A stretch of DNA of 64,000 nt from CAVRGQ01 sp963720785 (GCA_963720785.1 CAVRGQ010000009.1:496001-560000), one strand, 5' to 3'. Counted from the stretch's first letter, positions 16,352 to 25,204 are shown. The notes: generated by a model from the letters alone, not told the origin. Program-made: numbers and translations.

Positions 16352-17239
16352 ATGCTCACGCGACTCGACGACGGCCGCGACACCGACGCCGTGCTGGCGG
16401 CCCTCGACGCCGACGGCGCAGTGCTGATCGACCGTTTCGTCGGCACCGACATCACCGACGCGATCAACCGCGAGATCGACGCCGACGTCGCCGGCGCCGA
16501 GGCGGGCATGCTCGCGGTGAACCCGACCGTGCAGATGTTCTTCGGCCCGAAGACCAAGCACGTGTCCGCGCTCGCGGCGGCGTCGCCCACGTTCGCGAAC
16601 GAGGTGATGACCCACGCGATCTACCGCGCGGTGTGCGACGCGGTGCTGTTGCCGTCGTGCTCGCGTTGGCAGCTCAACCTCGGACACGCGATCGTGCGCG
16701 GACCGGGTGCCGAGGCCCAGTGGCCCCACCGCGACGAGGACGTCTGGCCGCACTATCCCCACCCTCAGCCGGGAGGCGGGCCGCGCCCGGCCGAATGGTC
16801 CCGCCCCCAGATCCAGGTCGCATCGCTCGTCGCGCTCACGCCGTTCCGGCCGGAGACCGGCGCCACACGGGTGGTGCCGGGCAGCCACCGTTGGCCGCGC
16901 GACCGCCGGCCCGAGGAGCACGAGATCGCGGTGGCCGAGCTGCCGGTCGGCGGCGCGGTGCTCTACTACGGCTCGACCATCCACTTCGCGGGCGCCAACA
17001 CCACCACCGACGAGTGGCGGCGCGGCGTCCACGTGAGCTTCACCCTCGGCTGGTTGCGCACCGAGGAGAACAACTTCCTCGCGGTGCCACCGGAGGTCGT
17101 GGCCACGTTGTCACCCGCCGCGCAGGAGCTCCTCGGGTACGCGGTGCACGACGCCATCGCCGAGGGTGGCGGTTACCTCGGGATGGTCCGCATGCGCGAC
17201 CCGCGTGAGCTGCTCGACGAGGGCGCGCTCGGCCGCTGA
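16352..17239 (+). CDS. Phytanoyl-CoA dioxygenase family protein
   Basis: A 295-residue Fe(II)/2-oxoglutarate-type oxygenase. The metal triad is visible as HRD in QWPHRDEDVW and the distal histidine in STIHFAGANTT; the arginine of EWRRGVHVSF would bind the cosubstrate. ATG 16352 follows GAGGGAGG at good spacing. It ends 2 bp before the convergent GntR gene. Family members hydroxylate branched fatty acyl-CoAs or small metabolites; given the lipid-catabolism context, hydroxylation of a branched or cyclic side chain is plausible. Confidence 0.9.
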   Translation: MLTRLDDGRDTDAVLAALDADGAVLIDRFVGTDITDAINREIDADVAGAEAGMLAVNPTVQMFFGPKTKHVSALAAASPTFANEVMTHAIYRAVCDAVLLPSCSRWQLNLGHAIVRGPGAEAQWPHRDEDVWPHYPHPQPGGGPRPAEWSRPQIQVASLVALTPFRPETGATRVVPGSHRWPRDRRPEEHEIAVAELPVGGAVLYYGSTIHFAGANTTTDEWRRGVHVSFTLGWLRTEENNFLAVPPEVVATLSPAAQELLGYAVHDAIAEGGGYLGMVRMRDPRELLDEGALGR

Positions 17240-17241
17240 GG

Positions 17242-17946
17242 TCAGTCTTCGGCGACTGCGGTGTCCGCGGCGAAGAGGTCGCGATCGCGGAACAGCTGCA
17301 CGCACTGTTCAGCCTGCTCGGCGAACTTGCGCGAGTACTTGTCGTGGACGCGCAGGCCGTCGCCGGTGCGCATCGCCTCGACGATCGCGCGCATCCCGGC
17401 CTGCTCGACCTCGATGGCGCCCGGCACCTGCGCGAAGAAGTTGCCCGGCACCATGCCCGACATCGCGCGCAGCAGCACCTGCAGGCGCGGCGAATCGGCG
17501 GCCTGCAGGATCGCGAGCCGGAACCGGTACGAGAGCTCGTTGACGACATCGGCGTCGTCGGTCTGCTCGACGGCCTCCACGATCTCGTCGAGCGTCTCGA
17601 TCAGGTCGGGACCGCCGCGCTCGAGCGCGAGCCCGGCCGAGAACGAGTAGATCATGGCGTAGATCTGGAAGTTGTCGCGCAGCGCCTGCTCGCTGACCGC
17701 GTCGACGAACGTGCCGCGGTGGCGTTCGTTGGTGACCCATCCCTCACGTTCGAGCGCGATGAGCGCTTCGCGCACCGGGATGCGGCTGATGCCGAGCGCC
17801 TTGGCGATCTCGTCCTGGGGGACGCGCTGGCCGGCGCGTAATTCGCCGTTGAAGATCAGGCGGCGAATGTAGAGTGCGGCCTCGTCGGCGCTGCTCCGGC
17901 GCAGGAGCGCGGCAGTTGGCAGCTCCAGCGGCGGCACCGATTGCAC
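17242..17946 (-). CDS. GntR-family transcriptional regulator
   Basis: A 234-residue FadR/FCD-subfamily repressor. The N-terminal winged helix reads EAALYIRRLIFNGEL, GQRVPQDEIAKALGISRIPVREALIALEREGW; the helical C-terminal half (YAMIYSFSAGLALE, LSYRFRLAILQAADSPRL) is the effector-binding FCD bundle. GTG 17946 is chosen because a TAAGAT -10 element lies 7 nt upstream, a leaderless arrangement. It is convergent with the dioxygenase and divergent from the NRAMP-related gene. Its operator may be the AT-rich aaatatctt region around its own promoter. Confidence 0.9.
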   Translation of the reverse strand: MQSVPPLELPTAALLRRSSADEAALYIRRLIFNGELRAGQRVPQDEIAKALGISRIPVREALIALEREGWVTNERHRGTFVDAVSEQALRDNFQIYAMIYSFSAGLALERGGPDLIETLDEIVEAVEQTDDADVVNELSYRFRLAILQAADSPRLQVLLRAMSGMVPGNFFAQVPGAIEVEQAGMRAIVEAMRTGDGLRVHDKYSRKFAEQAEQCVQLFRDRDLFAADTAVAED

Positions 17947-17953
17947 ATCAAAT

Positions 17954-17959
17954 ATCTTA
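17954..17959 (-). promoter_or_regulatory. Predicted -10 element of a leaderless gene
   Basis: TAAGAT on the minus strand lies 7 nt before the GTG at 17946, inside a locally AT-rich patch. Confidence 0.5.
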
Positions 17960-18128
17960 TCCAGGTTTTCTGGAGGCCCTCGTGATCCGAACCGAACCCC
18001 CGAGTTCCCGGTTCCGTCGCCCGGGCCTCCCCACCTCTGCCTCGACCCGGTCCTCCTGACCGGAGGCGGGCGCCGGGGAGCGGTGCGACGGACGTCGTCG
18101 TGTCCGCCATCGTCCCGGGAGGCCCGCC

Positions 18129-19466
18129 ATGGCCCGCCGTCCGACGCTGCGCGCCGACGCGCCCGACGGGGCTCCCGCGCGCCGCGCTTCCACTTCCAGC
18201 CCATTCGGCTCCACTCGCTGCATCTCCGCTCGATTCGGGCCCGCCGGCCCACCGCCGTGTTCGCGGTCCTCGGGCCCGGCCTCATCGCGGCCAACGCCGG
18301 CAACGACGCCGGCGGCATCGCCACGTATGCGTCGGCCGGCGCGGAGTTCGCGTACCGCACCCTGTTCCTCATGGTCCTGGTGACCGTCGCGCTCGTCGTG
18401 GTGCAGGAGATGTCGGCGCGCCTCGGGGCGCACACCGGCGAGGGGCTCGTCACGCTGATCCGTGAGCAGTGCTCCCGGCGCGCCGCCGCGTTCGCAGTGG
18501 CGTGCCTGCTCGTCGCCAATCTCGGCCTCGTGGTCTCGGAGTTCGCGGGCATCGGCGCCGCATTCGAGCTCCTCGGCATCTCGCGCTTCGTCGCGGTCCC
18601 GATCGCGGCCATCGGCCTGTGGGCACTCGTCGTCTTCGGCTCCTCCACCTGGGCCGAGCGCGGCTTCCTGCTGCTGTCGCTCGCCTTCCTCGCCTACCCC
18701 GTGGCCGCGCTGCTCGGAAATCCCGACTGGGGCGCGGTCGCGTCCGACTCCGTGCTGCCGCACTTCGCCGCGAGTCACGGCTTCGTGTTCCTCGCGGGTC
18801 GCGCTGGTCGGCACGACGGTCACCCCCTACATGCAGGTGTACCAGGCCTCCGCCGTCGCCGACCGCGGACCGGGCGCGGCGACGGTGCGCCACGCGCGCA
18901 TCGACGCGGTGACGGGCGCGCTCTTCGCGAACCTGATCAGCATGTGCATCATCGTGGCCACCGCGGCCACCCTCGGGGACACCGGTCCGTTGCGCAGCGC
19001 GGGCGACGCGGCCCGCGCGCTCACGCCCGTCGCGGGCGCGGGCGCGACGGTGCTCTTCGCAGTGGGTCTGCTCGGGGCGTCGGCACTCGCGGCTGCGGTC
19101 GTGCCCCTGTCGACGGCCTACGCCGTCGCGGAGGCGACGGGTTCGCCCCGTTCGGTGTCGCACCGGTTCGCCGAGGCGCCGTTGTTCCTGGGGCTGTTCA
19201 CCGGGCTGGTGTTCGCAGGTGCCGCCGTCGCGTTGGTACCCGGCGACCTGATCGACCGTCTGCTCGGCATGCAGGTGGTGAACGGGCTCATCGCGCCGGT
19301 GATCCTCGGCTTCGTGCTCGTGCTCGCCAACCGCCGGGCGGTGCTCGGCGACGCGGTGAACGGGCGACGATTCAACGTGGTGGCGACGGTGAGCGTGGGC
19401 CTCGTCGCGGTCCTCGCGGTCACGTTCGTGGTGCTCGGCCTCGCAACCCGGTTGGGACTCGCCTGA
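18129..19466 (+). CDS. NRAMP-related metal transporter (one or two apparent frameshifts)
   Basis: A membrane protein with about 11 helices, related to NRAMP/SLC11 divalent-metal carriers. Helix 1 carries GPGLIAANAGNDAGGIATY where classical NRAMPs have DPGN, and the helix 6 region reads VGTTVTPYMQVYQAS instead of the Met-Pro-His motif. This pattern resembles NRAMP-related Mg carriers, so the ion is uncertain. The frame breaks at FVFLA near 18797; one extra G in gcggg explains it. ATG 18129 has a GGGAGG ribosome site but needs a further shift near 18235 to reach the conserved body; otherwise GTG 18257 is the start. The gene ends in a bidirectional hairpin. Confidence 0.75.
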
Positions 19467-19486
19467 ACGGCAGCCGCGGTTCAGGC
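19461..19486. terminator. Bidirectional hairpin over two stop codons
   Basis: GCCTGAAC ... GTTCAGGC, an 8-bp perfect stem, covers the stop codons of the NRAMP-related gene and of the convergent VOC gene. Confidence 0.65.
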
Positions 19487-19858
19487 GTCGAGGGGGCGGG
19501 CGAAGCTGAGTTCGTGACCGTCGGGGTCGCGCAGGTGGAAGTAGCGCTCACCCCAGGGCGCGTCGGTCGGGGCGAACTCGGGCCGGTGCCCGTGCTCGAG
19601 CGCGCGCTCGTGGACCGCGTCGACGTCGTCGACCCAGAAGATGACGCGACCCCAGACCCCGCCCGGCGCCGCGTACTGCCCGACGAGCTGCAGGTTGACG
19701 AAGCTGCGACCCGCGCGCAGGGTGGTGAACGGCGCGCCGGCCCCTCCCACGACGATCGGGAAGCCCAGGTCGGAGTAGAACGCGACCGAGCGATCCATGT
19801 CGCCCACGGCGAGCGTGACCGCGTTGATCTCCCGGAAACCGGACAAGTCCTGACCCAC
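19481..19858 (-). CDS. VOC-family (glyoxalase/bleomycin-resistance-like) protein
   Basis: A 125-residue vicinal-oxygen-chelate fold made of two beta-alpha-beta-beta-beta modules: INAVTLAVGDMDRSVAFYSDLGF first, then VIFWVDDVDAVHERALEHG and the terminal YFHLRDPDGHELSFARPL. The metal ligands expected at His/Glu positions are only partly kept (terminal HE of DGHEL present). The GTG start at 19858 has TACACT 8 nt upstream, consistent with leaderless expression. The family includes isomerases, dioxygenases and resistance proteins; no specific role can be assigned. Confidence 0.88.
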   Translation of the reverse strand: MGQDLSGFREINAVTLAVGDMDRSVAFYSDLGFPIVVGGAGAPFTTLRAGRSFVNLQLVGQYAAPGGVWGRVIFWVDDVDAVHERALEHGHRPEFAPTDAPWGERYFHLRDPDGHELSFARPLDA

Positions 19859-19940
19859 GGGGCGGCAGTGTACGTGGGACCGCTGCTCCCGGTGCCCCTA
19901 CGCTCACCTCGCCCACCCACCGACCTTCCGGAGGAACCGC

Positions 19941-21167
19941 ATGAGCCGCCCCATGGAGGGGATCCGCATCCTGGAGGTCGCGGAGCAGACCTTCGTGCCC
20001 GCCGCGTCGGCCATCCTCGCCGACTGGGGTGCCGAGGTGATCAAGATCGAGCACGTGGAGCGCGGCGACGCGATCCGCGGCCTCGCCGGCTCCGGCATGG
20101 TGATGTTCGACACCGAGGTGCTGGTGCTCGCCGAGCACTCGAACCGCGGCAAGAAGAGCCTGGCCCTCGACCTCACCAGCGAGGAGGGGCGCGACATCCT
20201 CTACCGGCTCGCGGCGACCAGCGACGTGTTCCTCACCAACAAGCTCGCCGGCGTGCGCACCAAGCTGCAGATCGACGTCGACGACATCCGGGCGCACAAC
20301 CCCGACATCGTCTACGTGCGCGGCTCGGGCTACGGCGCGCGCGGGCCCGAGGTCGACGCGGGCGGCTACGACATCCTCGGCTTCTGGTACCGCGCCGGCA
20401 CGGCCATCGCGGCCACTCCGGAGGACACCGAGCTCCTGGCGATGATGCCGGGGCCCGCCTACGGCGACTCCATCGGCGCGATGACCATCGCGGGCGGCAT
20501 CAGCACCGCGCTCTTCCACCGGGAGCGCACCGGCCACGCCGAGGTCGTCGACGTGTCGCTGCTCGCCACCGGCATGTGGGCGATGGGGGCCGCGATCGCG
20601 CAGTCCCTCCACACCGGGGAGGCCTGGCGCATGCCGGTGCGCGAGTCGAACGTCGTCGCCACCAACCCGCTCGCCGGCAGCTACGAGACGGCCGACGGCA
20701 AGCGCATCGCCTTCTCCATGCTGCAGGGCGCGCACTACTGGCCGGAGGCGTGCGCACGGCTCGGTCTCGACGAGCACGCCACCGACCCGCGCTTCACCGT
20801 CCACGAGAACCTCATGGAGCACGGCCGGGAGGGCGAGGCGCTGATCGCGGCGCGCATGAAGGAGGAGACGTTCGCGTACTGGTGCGAGCGCTTCACCGGC
20901 ATGCGCGGGCAGTGGGCGCCGGTGCAGGACACCCTCGACCTGGTGAACGACCCGATGGTCGAGGCGAACGGCTACCTGCAGGAGTTGCACACCAAGGACG
21001 GGCACGCGTTCCATCTCGTGACCGCACCGGTCCAGTTCGGTGAGGAACCGGCGGCGTCGGCGCGCGCGCCCGAATTCAACGAGCACGGCGACGACATCCT
21101 CACCGGCGAGCTCGGGCTCGAGTGGGACACCGTCATCGACCTCAAGGTCCGCGGCATCGTCGCCTGA
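19941..21167 (+). CDS. CaiB/BaiF-type CoA-transferase (family III)
   Basis: A 408-residue family III CoA-transferase, moving CoA between a donor thioester and a carboxylic acid. It begins with MEGIRILEVAEQTFVPAASAILADWGAEVIKIEH, the family signature. The catalytic aspartate region follows a Gly-rich stretch, and PAYGDSIGAMTIAGGI and HAEVVDVSLLATGMW are typical. ATG 19941 is preceded by GGAGG, and a TACGCT -10 lies about 40 bp upstream. The SDR gene follows after 16 bp, so both are probably co-transcribed. It likely activates an acid for beta-oxidation-like degradation. Confidence 0.93.
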   Translation: MSRPMEGIRILEVAEQTFVPAASAILADWGAEVIKIEHVERGDAIRGLAGSGMVMFDTEVLVLAEHSNRGKKSLALDLTSEEGRDILYRLAATSDVFLTNKLAGVRTKLQIDVDDIRAHNPDIVYVRGSGYGARGPEVDAGGYDILGFWYRAGTAIAATPEDTELLAMMPGPAYGDSIGAMTIAGGISTALFHRERTGHAEVVDVSLLATGMWAMGAAIAQSLHTGEAWRMPVRESNVVATNPLAGSYETADGKRIAFSMLQGAHYWPEACARLGLDEHATDPRFTVHENLMEHGREGEALIAARMKEETFAYWCERFTGMRGQWAPVQDTLDLVNDPMVEANGYLQELHTKDGHAFHLVTAPVQFGEEPAASARAPEFNEHGDDILTGELGLEWDTVIDLKVRGIVA

Positions 21168-21183
21168 ACGAGGGGATCGCCCG

Positions 21184-22004
21184 ATGGACACGCTCGCCGG
21201 CAAGGTCGTCGTCGTCACCGGCGGCGCGGAAGGGCTCGGGTTCGGTCTCGCGCCGCGTTCGCCGAACTGGGCGCGCGCCTCGCGCTGGCCGACGTGCAGA
21301 CCGACCGCCTGGCCGACGCCGTCGCGACGCTCACCGCTGACGGCATCGACGCGATCGGAGTCACGTGCGACGTCGCCGAACGCGACGACGTCGTGCGACT
21401 GCGCGACGCGACCTTCGCCGAGTTCGGCACCGCGCACGTGGTGTGCAGCAATGCGGGGATCGGTGCCAACGCGTCGCTGCTCGCGCCCGTCGACTACGCG
21501 CGGTGGCGGCGGGTCTTCGACGTGGACTATTGGGGCGTGCTCCACGGCATCGACGTGTTCCTGCCCCGGCTGCTCGAACAGGGCGAGGGCCACTTCGTGC
21601 ACACGTCGTCGCGCCAGGGGCTGGTGGCGGCCACCGGGCTCGGCGCTTACCCGGCGGCGAAGCACGGTGTCACCGCGTTGACCGAGATGCTGCGCATGGA
21701 GCTGGCCGACGCCGACGCGCCCATCGGTGTGACCCTGCTCACGCCCGGCGGCATCCGCACCCGCATGATGGAGGAGCAACGCGCGCGCTTCACCGACGCG
21801 GACCTCGCCGACCCGGCGACGCGCCGGTGGATCGAGCAGCGCATGGCCACCGCGGTCGACCCGCTCGACGTCGGGCGACTCGCGGCGCGGGCCGTGCTCG
21901 AGGACCGGCTCTACGTGAACACGCACCGCGAGATCCTCGACTGGATGCGGGACCGCATCGACCGCATCGAGGCCGACGCGGACGGGCTCGGCACCCTGCA
22001 CTGA
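21184..22004 (+). CDS. Short-chain dehydrogenase/reductase (apparent frameshift near 21253)
   Basis: A classical SDR of about 273 residues. The N-terminus (LAGKVVVVTGGAEGLGFGLA) is in one frame; after a missing base in ctcgcgccgcg the next frame supplies AFAELGARLALADVQTDRL, the SNAGIG motif, THTSSRQGLV and YPAAK (catalytic Tyr/Lys). ATG 21184 has a weak GAGGGGA site. It lies 16 bp downstream of the CoA-transferase gene and probably shares its transcript. Reaction: NAD(P)-dependent alcohol/ketone interconversion on an unknown substrate. Confidence 0.88.
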
Positions 22005-22011
22005 GGATGCC

Positions 22012-22029
22012 GAGCCCGCCGGCGGGTTC
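22012..22029. terminator. Possible hairpin between convergent genes
   Basis: GAGCCC-gccggc-GGGTTC (one G-U pair) lies 8 bp after the SDR stop, ahead of the convergent fasciclin gene. Weak. Confidence 0.35.
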
Positions 22030-22061
22030 GCGGTCAGGTGAGTTCAGTCACGAGGTCGCCG

Positions 22062-22616
22062 TCACGAGGTCGGGGGCAGGAGCACTCCGTCGATCACGTG
22101 GATGATGCCGTTCTTCGTCTTGATGTCGGTCATGGTGATGTTGACCGTGTTGCCCTGACCGTCGGTGATCGTGGCCTTGCCGTCCGCCACGTCGATGGTG
22201 AGCGGGTCACCGTTGAGCGTGGTGACGGTCTGCGTGGGCTGCAGCTTCGACGACGGGATCTTGCCCTTCACCACGTGGTAGGTCAGCACGTCGGTGAGCG
22301 CCGCCTTGTCGGCGAGCAGCCCGTCGAGCGTCGCGGCGGGCACCTTGGCGAACGCGTCGTTCGTGGGCGCGAACACCGTGTAGGGACCCTTGCCGCTGAG
22401 CGCCTTGACCAGCCCGGCCTTCTTGATCGCGGTGACCAGCGTCGAGAAGTCGGGGTTCGCGGATGCCACCTGCACGATGTTCTGCTTGGCGGTCGAGCTG
22501 GTGCCCATGCTGCCAGCGGGTGTCGACGCGCCCGCCGTGCTCACACCGACGGCCGTCACCGGGATCGCGACCATGGTCGCCGCCGCAATCATCCTGCGGA
22601 ACGAGTGCTTGCGCAT
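22062..22616 (-). CDS. Secreted fasciclin (FAS1) domain protein, MPT70/MPT83-like
   Basis: A 184-residue exported protein. Residues 1 to about 38 form a Sec signal (MRKHSFRRM then a hydrophobic stretch ending in AGAS). One FAS1 domain follows with its two signatures, TVFAPTNDAFAKVPAATL (H1) and IIHVIDGVLLPP (H2), and YHVV between. There is no lipobox cysteine. ATG 22616 is preceded by GGAGGAGG. It lies downstream of the anti-sigma and sigma genes on the same strand, as in mycobacteria where SigK/RskA controls the fasciclin proteins MPT70 and MPT83. Likely a surface adhesion or envelope protein under that sigma factor. Confidence 0.93.
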   Translation of the reverse strand: MRKHSFRRMIAAATMVAIPVTAVGVSTAGASTPAGSMGTSSTAKQNIVQVASANPDFSTLVTAIKKAGLVKALSGKGPYTVFAPTNDAFAKVPAATLDGLLADKAALTDVLTYHVVKGKIPSSKLQPTQTVTTLNGDPLTIDVADGKATITDGQGNTVNITMTDIKTKNGIIHVIDGVLLPPTS

Positions 22617-22736
22617 CGTGCCTCCTCCGCGGCCGTGGTCTCCGCTCGGGGGTGCGGGGAACCGTTCCACGTGCCGTCGGGGGTTGCTTCTGCGCGGACG
22701 ACGCGATCGGATGCAGCCGCCGGGGAAATCCCGCGA

Positions 22737-23457
22737 TCAGGCGAAGTTGCCGCGCAGCACGCTCACGGTGGAGTGTGCGGGATCGCCGTCGAGCGGCTCC
22801 ACGGAGATGTCGACGAACGGGTCGGTCTTCGTGGTGACCCCCGCGGGCAACGGGTGCGTGCTGCGGGTGCCGGGCAGCACCGGGCCCAGGGACACGAACG
22901 AGTTCGTGTCGGGATTCATCAGCCACAGCTCGTAGTAGGTGCCGTCGCGGTCGGTGAGACCGGTGGTGTCGACGCGCAGCGCGTAGCCGTTGTCGTCGCG
23001 CACGAGCGCCGCGCTGCCCCGGGCCCCGCTCTCGTCGACCTCGGTGAGCGCGACCTCCTGCACCGTCTTCGCGTCGCCGCTGTCGCGGCGCGCGAGCGAC
23101 ACGATCCCGGCGGCGGCCACGATCACGACGATCACCGCCGCGGCCGCCCACAACCACCGGGTACGACCCCGTCGCGACGGGGCATCACCGATCGCGGTCA
23201 CCGTGGCCGGCGCGGGCGCCGCGGCACTCGCGTCGGTGAGGCCGAGCTGCGCGCTCGATGCCCTCCCACACCGCGACGGGCGGGGCAGGGAGATCGAGGT
23301 CGTCGGGCCGCACCGCGCGGCCGGCGCCGACCGCACGGGCGTAGCCCTCGCGCTCCTCCCGGCACTCGTCGCAGACGGCGAGGTGGGCCAGCGCGTCGTC
23401 GGGGACTGCTTCGCCGAGTGCGGCGAGCGCCAGCAGGTCGGGATCGACGTGACTCAT
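22737..23457 (-). CDS. RskA-like anti-sigma factor (apparent frameshift near 23250)
   Basis: A single-pass membrane anti-sigma factor of about 239 residues. The cytoplasmic N-terminus has a zinc-type motif HLAVCDEC (HxxxCxxC); the transmembrane helix is WLWAAAAVIVVIVAAAGIVSLA. The extracytoplasmic RskA domain has GTYYELWLMNPDTNSFVSLG and ends SVLRGNFA. The frame changes near EGIERA by one extra base in gagcgcgcag. Its ATG overlaps the sigma-factor stop (ATGA), so the two are translationally coupled. It is expected to hold the sigma factor until proteolysis releases it. Confidence 0.88.
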
Positions 23458-24062
23458 CGTCCGACCTCCTCCAGGCTCGCGCGCAGCCGGCCGAGGCCGC
23501 GACGGATATGGCTCTTCACCGTACCGAGTGGCAGGCCCAGGACCTGCGCAATCTGCGTGTGCGTCAAGTCGTCGTAGAAGGCGAGCTCGAGTGTGCGCCG
23601 CTGCTCGTCGGGCAACTCGGCGAGGGCGCGGGCGACGACCAGGCGATCGAGCACCGAGTCGGGCGTGTCACCGACCGCTCCCGTCGGGGTGCCCGGGGCG
23701 CCGGTGCCGACTGCGCTCGCCTGCCGCTCGACGAGGGCGTCGCGCCGGCCCGAGGCCCGCACGACGTCGGAGACCTTGTGGCGGGCGATGCCGAGCAGCC
23801 AACCGGGCAGCGAGCCCTTCTCGGCGTCGAAGCGGTCACGGCCCTGCCAGGCGGCGACGAACACCTGCTGGGTGGCGTCCTCCGCGTCGGCGCGACTCGC
23901 GAGGTTGCGGCTGCAGAACGCGAAGACGAGGGCGCCGTGCGCGTCGTATGCCTCGCGCAGCGCTGACTCGTCCCCCGCGGCGAACCTCGCGGCGACGTCG
24001 TCCCCCGCTCCCACGGGAAGCAGGCTAGGGGCACGGCCGGAGATCGGGGCAGTCAGGCGCAT
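23454..24062 (-). CDS. ECF RNA polymerase sigma factor, SigK-like
   Basis: A 202-residue group 4 sigma factor. Region 2 reads HGALVFAFCSRNLASRADAEDATQQVFVAAWQ, including the core-binding and -10 recognition helices; region 4 has LPDEQRRTLELAFYDDLTHTQIAQVLGLPLGTVKSHIRRGLGRL, the -35 helix-turn-helix. ATG 24062 gives a usual ECF length; GTG 24014 is an alternative. It is coupled to the RskA-like gene and followed by the fasciclin gene. By analogy with mycobacterial SigK it should drive the fasciclin promoter and its own. Confidence 0.9.
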   Translation of the reverse strand: MRLTAPISGRAPSLLPVGAGDDVAARFAAGDESALREAYDAHGALVFAFCSRNLASRADAEDATQQVFVAAWQGRDRFDAEKGSLPGWLLGIARHKVSDVVRASGRRDALVERQASAVGTGAPGTPTGAVGDTPDSVLDRLVVARALAELPDEQRRTLELAFYDDLTHTQIAQVLGLPLGTVKSHIRRGLGRLRASLEEVGR

Positions 24063-24084
24063 CGGCGGGCACGGGGTCGGGGAG

Positions 24085-24380
24085 TCATACCGTGAGGTAC
24101 TTCTCCGCCGCCCCGCCCGCCGGATGCACTGGTCGAGCCAAAGGTGAACGATCCGGGTCAGCGGCGCACGCGGGCAGGCCGAGCGTCGCCATGTCGACGC
24201 CGAACAGCTTCGCCGCATTGCCCTGGACGATCTTGGTGATCGTCCCGGTAGCCGGAGTGGATGCTCGGCAGGTCGAGCCATGCCGGGCACCCGGAGAACG
24301 CGACGGCGCGCACGCCCCGTGCCGCGTTGCGCTGCACCTCGGCCACCCCTGCCGACAGGGGACTTTCGACCCTCAATATA
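24085..24380 (-). pseudogene. Amidohydrolase family 2 remnant with internal deletion
   Basis: The first frame reads GVAEVQRNAARGVRAVAFSG ... LPSIHSGY, matching the middle of PF04909 proteins in this window (AAATEMRRLADKGVHAVTFSE ... LGLPSIHTDY at 10162-11444). Directly after a frame change the sequence gives ITKIVQGNAAKLFGVDMATLGLP, the family's C-terminal end, and stops at 24085. The N-terminal third and about 150 residues between the two pieces are absent. This is a genuine decayed gene, unlike the single-base breaks elsewhere. A small hairpin CCCCTG-ccga-CAGGGG (24346-24361) lies in its 5' part, next to an AT-rich patch at 24370-24400. Confidence 0.8.
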
Positions 24381-24428
24381 CAATCTACAATCAGCGTTTC
24401 CGCAGGTCAGCGACCTGGGACTGGCGCT

Positions 24429-25188
24429 TCAGTGACCGCGGAACACCGGCGGGCGCTTCTCGGCGAAGGCCTTCGCCCCCTCCTTGGCGTCCTCGCTGGC
24501 GAACACGGCCGCCGCCTGCTTGCGCCAGCCCGCGATGTCGACGGAGTAGAGGTCGCGGGCATCCACCGCGATCTGCTTGGCCAGCGCCACCGCGAGCGGA
24601 CCGTTCGCCGCGATCGACTCGGCCAGCGCCAACGCCACCGGCAGTACGTCGGCCTTCGGCACCACGCGGTTCACCAGGCCGTGGTGCAGCGCTCGGGCGG
24701 CGTCGATCGGCTCGCCGGTGAGCGCGAGCTCGAGGGTGACCGCAGGCGGCAACCGCAACGCCGCGCGGCTCGTCGCGCCGACGCCCACGAGGCCCCGTTT
24801 CACTTCGGGCAGGCCGAACACCGCGTGCTCCGCCGCCACCACGAGGTCGCACCCGAGCATGATCCCGAAGCCTCCCGCCACCGCGGACCCGTTCACCGCG
24901 GCGATCACGGGTTTGGGGAAGCAGCGCTCGACGAACACCGTGGTGCCGGGGCCGTCGTCGGCGGTGATGGTGTCGCCGGCCGCGAACGCCTTGAGGTCCA
25001 TGCCCGAGCAGAAGGCCTCGTCGCCCGCGCCCGTGAGCACGATCGCGCGTACCTCGTCGTCGGTCTCGGCCGCCACGAAGGCCTCGCCGAGCGCCCGGTA
25101 CAGCTCGCGGTTCGAACGCGTTGCGGCGCTCCGGGCGGTTCATGGTGAGCACCAGCACGGCGCCGTGGTGTGCACGATCGAGGACCAT
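24429..25188 (-). CDS. Enoyl-CoA hydratase/isomerase (apparent frameshift near 25110)
   Basis: A crotonase-fold protein of about 252 residues. The N-terminus MVLDRAHHGAVLVLTMNRPERRNAF is in one frame; after one extra base the next frame gives NRELYRALGEAF, GAGDEAFCSGMDLKAF (oxyanion hole), then AGGFGIMLGCDLVVAAEHAVFGLPEVKRGLVG with the catalytic glutamate region. It ends AEKRPPVFRGH, usual for enoyl-CoA hydratases. It is divergent from a nitroreductase, the two start codons flanking a 16-bp palindrome. It should hydrate a 2-enoyl-CoA in a beta-oxidation-like route. Confidence 0.9.
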
Positions 25189-25204
25189 GTGCGAATCTTC
25201 GCAC
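25189..25204. promoter_or_regulatory. 16-bp palindrome filling the divergent intergenic gap
   Basis: GTGCGAA-tc-TTCGCAC is a perfect 7-bp inverted repeat that occupies almost the whole 17 bp between ATG 25188 and GTG 25206. It gives each gene an AAGATT/AATCTT-like -10 at a leaderless distance, so it may be both promoter core and operator. Confidence 0.5.

Noticed and set aside
18083..21043. A 986-codon plus-strand frame running from the NRAMP-related gene into the CoA-transferase region
   Set aside because: Only the first 240 codons match the transporter; past the break it is an out-of-frame shadow.
19548..22001. An 817-codon minus-strand frame opposite the CoA-transferase
   Set aside because: Shadow of the plus-strand CaiB-type gene; no recognisable domain except where it reads through the true VOC gene in another frame.
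22658..22668. GGAAC-c-GTTCC palindrome upstream of the fasciclin gene as an ECF promoter
   Set aside because: GGAAC is a common -35 motif, but no matching -10 sequence is found at the right distance, so it was not listed as a promoter.
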